Assembly (NCBI RefSeq): GCF_030730875.1
Contig: NZ_JAVAMA010000015.1
Span: 1-64,000, forward strand
DNA from: Sphingomonas sp. DG1-23
Lineage (GTDB): Bacteria > Pseudomonadota > Alphaproteobacteria > Sphingomonadales > Sphingomonadaceae
Length of the DNA: 64,000 nucleotides
Direction: 5' to 3'
A model generated the notes under the pieces. It ran no database searches. It saw only the letters and a list, made by a program, of their open reading frames with translations, and had not been told where the DNA came from. The position numbers were made by a program, and so were the translations under genes. Positions 60,787 through 64,000 of the stretch are shown here, piece by piece. How positions within the stretch are numbered: the stretch's first letter is position 1; the number at the start of each line of letters is the position of its first letter.

Positions 60787-61280
60787 GGCTGATCGTTTCC
60801 CGCGTACCGGCGCTCGACGCCGCATTGATCCGATTCGACACCTGGTGGGGTGGCCTCAGCCGGCGCGAGCAGGTGATGGTTGCCGGCCTCGGGACGCTAT
60901 TGGCGCTGCTGGTGCTGGTCTATGGCGTGGTCAAGCCGCTTCAGGCGGCGCGGGCGGAGGCGCTGGCCGACATCCGCACCTATGAGACGCTGACCGCGCG
61001 GATTCGCGCCGCCGGAACGCTGACGACTGCACGGGCGCCGCGGCGGCAGGGCCCGGCGGCGCAGGTCGCGACCAGCTCGGCCGCAGGCTTCGGCATGGCG
61101 GTAGCGCCAGAGGCGATTCCCGGCGGGGTGCGGGTGACGATCGCCGATGCAAGCTACGAGACGCTGGTGGCATGGCTCGCCGATCTGGGCGCGTCGAGCG
61201 AGCTTCGCGTCCGCCGAATCTCGATCCAGCGCCGGCCGGGCCCGGGCCGCGTCTCGGCGAGCGTGGATCTGGGCGCATGA
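60783..61280 (+). CDS. gspM: Type II secretion protein GspM
   Basis: GspM stabilises GspL in the inner-membrane platform. The 165-aa product has the typical start (FDTWWGGLSRREQVMVAGLG), a membrane helix (TLLALLVLVYGVVKPLQAAR), a coiled stalk and a C-terminal domain (GGVRVTIADASYETLVAWLA, LRVRRISIQRRPGPGRVSAS). It overlaps both gspL and gspE by four bases. Confidence 0.92.
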   Translation: MRLIVSRVPALDAALIRFDTWWGGLSRREQVMVAGLGTLLALLVLVYGVVKPLQAARAEALADIRTYETLTARIRAAGTLTTARAPRRQGPAAQVATSSAAGFGMAVAPEAIPGGVRVTIADASYETLVAWLADLGASSELRVRRISIQRRPGPGRVSASVDLGA

Positions 61281-62764
61281 ACGAGACGCTGATCCTGATC
61301 GACGATGCGCCGGCGACCTTGCCGTACAGCTTCGCGCGCAAGCACGGCGTGCTCCTGCGTGTGGGCGGGGCGGGAGTCGAATGCGTCCACCGCGCGGATG
61401 TTGGCCTCGACGCCTTGCTCGAAGTGCAGCGAATTGCGCCCGGCGCCTCCTTCGTACCGGTCAGCGACGAGGCTTTCGATGCAGCTTTGAGCGCCACCTA
61501 TAGCGGCAGCGCGGGCGCCGCCGCCGATTTCGATCTCGGCGACATGGATCTCGCCGCGCTCGCCGACAGCGCCGCCTCGGTCGACGATCTGCTCGACACC
61601 CGCGACGACGCGCCGGTGATCCGCCTGATCAACGCGCTGCTGCTCGAGGCGGTCAAGGAGGGCGCGTCGGACATGCATATCGAGACGCAGGAGAAGCGCC
61701 TCGTCGTCCGCTTCCGCGTCGATGGGGTGCTGCGCGACATGATCGAGCCGCCGCGCGCGCTGGCGCCGCTGCTGGTCAGCCGCATCAAGGTGATGGCCAA
61801 GCTGGACATCGCCGAGCGCCGCGTGCCGCAGGACGGCCGGGTGACCTTGCGGATCGGCGGGCACGATGTCGACGCGCGCGTCTCGACGATTCCGACCCAG
61901 CATGGCGAGCGGGTGGTGATGCGCCTGCTCGAAAAAGGCTCGCTGCGGCTCGACATGGAAGCGCTGGGGATGAGCGCGCGCGACCGCGAGGTGTTCAATA
62001 GGCTGCTCGAGCGGCCGCACGGCATGCTGCTCGTCACCGGACCGACCGGATCGGGCAAGACGACGACGCTCTATTCGGGGCTGAGCCGATTGAACGACCG
62101 CAAGCGCAACATCATGACAGTCGAGGATCCGATCGAATATGAGCTGCCCGGGATCGGCCAGACCCAGGTCAATCCGCGTACCGACATGACCTTCGCGCGG
62201 GGCCTGCGCGCGATCCTGCGCCAGGATCCCGACGTGATCATGGTCGGCGAAATCCGCGATCAGGAGACCGCGCAGGTCGCGGTGCGCTCGGCGATGACCG
62301 GGCATTTCGTGCTGTCGACGCTCCATACCAACAGCGCGATCGGATCGGTGACCCGGCTGATCGACATGGGGGTCGAGCGCTATCTGCTCGCGCCGATGCT
62401 GGTGGGGCTGGCGGCGCAGCGGCTGGTGCGGCGGCTATGCGCGACTTGCCGACGCGAGGATGTGGCGAGCGCGGCGGATTCGCTGTTGCTCGGGGGCGCG
62501 ATCCTGCCCGGCGAAAAGCTGTGGCGCGCGGAAGGATGCGCCGAATGCCATCAGGACGGCTATCGCGGTCGTGCGGGGCTGTACGAAGTCGTCGCGGTCG
62601 ACGACCGGCTCCAGAAGATGATCCATGACGGCGCCTCGGAAGCCGATCTCGAGGCGCATGCGCGCAAGGACAATCCGGGCCTGCTCGACGACGGGCTGGC
62701 GAAGATACGCAGCGGGGTGACCACGGTCGACGAAGTCGCGCGGGTGGTGAGGGACGAGGCGTGA
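61277..62764 (+). CDS. gspE: Type II secretion ATPase GspE
   Basis: GspE powers pseudopilus assembly. The 495-aa product has an N-terminal GspL-binding region (1-100) and the secretion-ATPase core: N2E (DAPVIRLINALLLEAVKEGA, SDMHIETQEKRLVVRFRVDG), Walker A GPTGSGKTT (255-263), Asp box (NIMTVEDPIEYELPGIGQTQ), Walker B (PDVIMVGEIRDQETAQ) and His box (MTGHFVLSTLHTNSA). The zinc-binding cysteines are CATC and CAEC. ATG 61277 overlaps the gspM stop. Confidence 0.97.
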   Translation: MNETLILIDDAPATLPYSFARKHGVLLRVGGAGVECVHRADVGLDALLEVQRIAPGASFVPVSDEAFDAALSATYSGSAGAAADFDLGDMDLAALADSAASVDDLLDTRDDAPVIRLINALLLEAVKEGASDMHIETQEKRLVVRFRVDGVLRDMIEPPRALAPLLVSRIKVMAKLDIAERRVPQDGRVTLRIGGHDVDARVSTIPTQHGERVVMRLLEKGSLRLDMEALGMSARDREVFNRLLERPHGMLLVTGPTGSGKTTTLYSGLSRLNDRKRNIMTVEDPIEYELPGIGQTQVNPRTDMTFARGLRAILRQDPDVIMVGEIRDQETAQVAVRSAMTGHFVLSTLHTNSAIGSVTRLIDMGVERYLLAPMLVGLAAQRLVRRLCATCRREDVASAADSLLLGGAILPGEKLWRAEGCAECHQDGYRGRAGLYEVVAVDDRLQKMIHDGASEADLEAHARKDNPGLLDDGLAKIRSGVTTVDEVARVVRDEA

Positions 62765-62780
62765 GCGAGCCGGCTCCATT

Positions 62781-62809
62781 CCTCCCCGAGCTCGCTCGGG
62801 GAGGATTTT
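62781..62809 (+). terminator. Hairpin with T-tract between gspE and gspF
   Basis: A perfect 10-bp stem (62781-62790 with 62795-62804, loop CTCG) is followed by ATTTTA. It looks like an intrinsic terminator inside the operon and may reduce or separate gspF transcription. It also resembles the small palindromes of the dispersed repeat family. Confidence 0.6.
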
Positions 62810-62813
62810 AGTT

Positions 62814-64000
62814 ATGCCCGCTTATTCGTACCGCGCGGCCGACCGCAGCGGCGCCAGCAAGAAGGGCATCGTCGAAGCCTCGTCGCCGGCCGCCGCGCGC
62901 GCGTTGCTCCGCGAGCAGGCTTTGCTGCCGCTCTCCGTCGAGCCGGCGGGGGAGCGCGGCGCCTCGTTCGGCAGCATCCCGCTGCCGCGGCTGCGCCGCT
63001 CGGGCATCTCGCCCAAGGCGCTCGCCACGGTCACCCGCCAGATCGCCACGCTCGCCGGATCGGACATTTCGATCGAGGAGGCGCTCCGCCTCGTCGCCAC
63101 CCAGTCCGAACAGCCGCAAGTGAACTCGCTGCTGCTCGACGTGCGCGGGGCGATCCTCGACGGGCGCAGCTTCGCGGTGGCGCTGGCGCAGCATCCCAAA
63201 TCCTTCCCGGAATTCTATCGTGCCTCGGTGGCGGCGGGCGAGGCTTCGGGCCGGTTGCCCGATGTGCTCAACCACCTCGCCGAATTCGTCGAGAATCGCC
63301 AGTCCAACGGCCAGAAGCTCCAGCTCGCCTTGCTCTATCCGGCGCTGCTCGCTTTGGTGTCGGTGGGCATGATGGTGCTGCTGATGGTCTATGTCGTGCC
63401 CGACATCGTCCGGGTCTTCGTCTCGCGCGGCGCCGATCTGCCGCTGCTCACCCGGCTGATGATCGCGATCAGCTGGTTCCTGCAGAAGTTCGGGCTCTAT
63501 CTGCTGCTGGCGCTCGCGGTGGCGGCGCTGTTCGCGGCGCGCTGGACGCGCGTGCCCGCCAATCGGCTGCGGCTCCACCGGATGTTCACCGAGCGCCGGC
63601 CGTTCCGCCGCTTCAGCCGCCAGATCAACGCGGCGCGCTTCGCCGGCAGCCTCGCGACCCTGGTGGGGAGCGCGGTGCCGCTGGTCGAGGCGCTGCACGC
63701 CGCGGCGGCGGTGACCCCCAATCGCTGGGTGCAGGAAAAGGCGCTCGGCGTCGCCCAGCGCGTACGCGAGGGCATCAGCCTGCGCGCGGCGATGCAAGAG
63801 GCCGGAGTCTTCCCGACGATGCTCGTGGCGATCGTGGCGAGCGGCGAGAGCAGCGGGCGACTTGCTCCCGCACTGGGCCGGGCGGCACACGAGCTCGAGC
63901 GCGAGCTGGATGCGCTGGTGGCGACTTTGGTCGCATTGGTCGAGCCGCTGGTGCTGCTGGTGATGGGCGGGCTGGTGCTGCTGATGGTGCTCGCGATCCT
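62814..64000 (+). CDS. gspF: Type II secretion platform protein GspF (3' end outside window)
   Basis: GspF is the polytopic inner-membrane platform. The open frame of 395 codons runs to the window end without a stop. It has the family N-terminus (AYSYRAADRSGASKKGIVEA), the first cytoplasmic domain (TVTRQIATLAGSDISIEEAL, FYRASVAAGEASGRLPDVLN), a membrane helix pair (LQLALLYPALLALVSVGMMV), a second repeat of the domain (ARFAGSLATLVGSAVPLVEA, AIVASGESSGRLAPALGRAA) and the last membrane helix. Only about ten residues should be missing. The ATG lies 5 bases after the hairpin tract. Confidence 0.95.
   Translation, partial: MPAYSYRAADRSGASKKGIVEASSPAAARALLREQALLPLSVEPAGERGASFGSIPLPRLRRSGISPKALATVTRQIATLAGSDISIEEALRLVATQSEQPQVNSLLLDVRGAILDGRSFAVALAQHPKSFPEFYRASVAAGEASGRLPDVLNHLAEFVENRQSNGQKLQLALLYPALLALVSVGMMVLLMVYVVPDIVRVFVSRGADLPLLTRLMIAISWFLQKFGLYLLLALAVAALFAARWTRVPANRLRLHRMFTERRPFRRFSRQINAARFAGSLATLVGSAVPLVEALHAAAAVTPNRWVQEKALGVAQRVREGISLRAAMQEAGVFPTMLVAIVASGESSGRLAPALGRAAHELERELDALVATLVALVEPLVLLVMGGLVLLMVLAI

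Overview
The window is high-GC DNA that most resembles an alphaproteobacterium of the sphingomonad type. This rests on gene families rather than a database search: a FlbD-type regulator with its partner FliX next to flgI, FlaF, a FlaEY-like protein, the alphaproteobacterial FliX/FlaF/FlgI set, a FixL/FixJ-like pair, and dispersed GC-rich palindromic repeats. No tRNA, rRNA, CRISPR array, transposase or phage gene was seen.

About 1-42.7 kb is one large motility region. It opens with the 3' end of a flagellin gene and two small conserved-looking genes. A minus-strand block follows: fliG-fliH, fliF-fliN-flbD-flhA, fliK-flgD. On the plus strand a FlaEY-like giant protein precedes flgB. A short stretch of small hypothetical genes is followed by flgI-flgJ-flgN-like (minus), divergent from fliX. 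katG (catalase-peroxidase) sits between two inverted-repeat elements and interrupts the flagellar genes. Then flgC-fliE-fliQ-fliR-flhB (minus) diverges from a second fliN-type gene, fliO and fliP (plus). After a DUF559 gene embedded in an inverted-repeat cassette comes a PilZ gene, and then a run of overlapping genes read motA-STAS-cheY-cheA-cheW-cheR-cheB-cheY-cheD-unknown-motB-fliL. A large HAD-family protein diverges from flaF, and two chemoreceptor genes close the region. FliM, FliI, FlgE-FlgH, FlgK and FlgL are not in this window.

Two regulatory signals run through the motility region. A CCTATAA-like -10 element lies upstream of almost every motility operon and was not noticed outside the region. 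A palindrome, CGGCA-N5-TGCCG, lies at the fliF promoter and at the flgC/fliN2 divergent promoters, where a FlbD-type protein would be expected to bind. The FlbD encoded here is unusual: its GAFTGA loop reads GAFPGA and the Walker B aspartate is an arginine, so it may not work as a normal sigma-54 activator.

The rest (42.9-64 kb) is not about motility. It holds a degenerate receiver-like protein, a FixJ-type regulator with a membrane PAS histidine kinase, a lipoprotein amidohydrolase followed by a paralogue lacking the metal-binding HxH, a small lipoprotein, and a PhoX-like phosphatase with a Pho-box-like site. Next to PhoX is a three-gene PilN/GspM/GspC-like set. Last comes a type II secretion cluster arranged divergently: gspG-H-I-C-D on the minus strand and gspL-M-E-F on the plus strand, with gspF running off the end. 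gspI carries a 117-bp palindromic repeat inserted in frame within its prepilin leader. gspJ and gspK are not visible.
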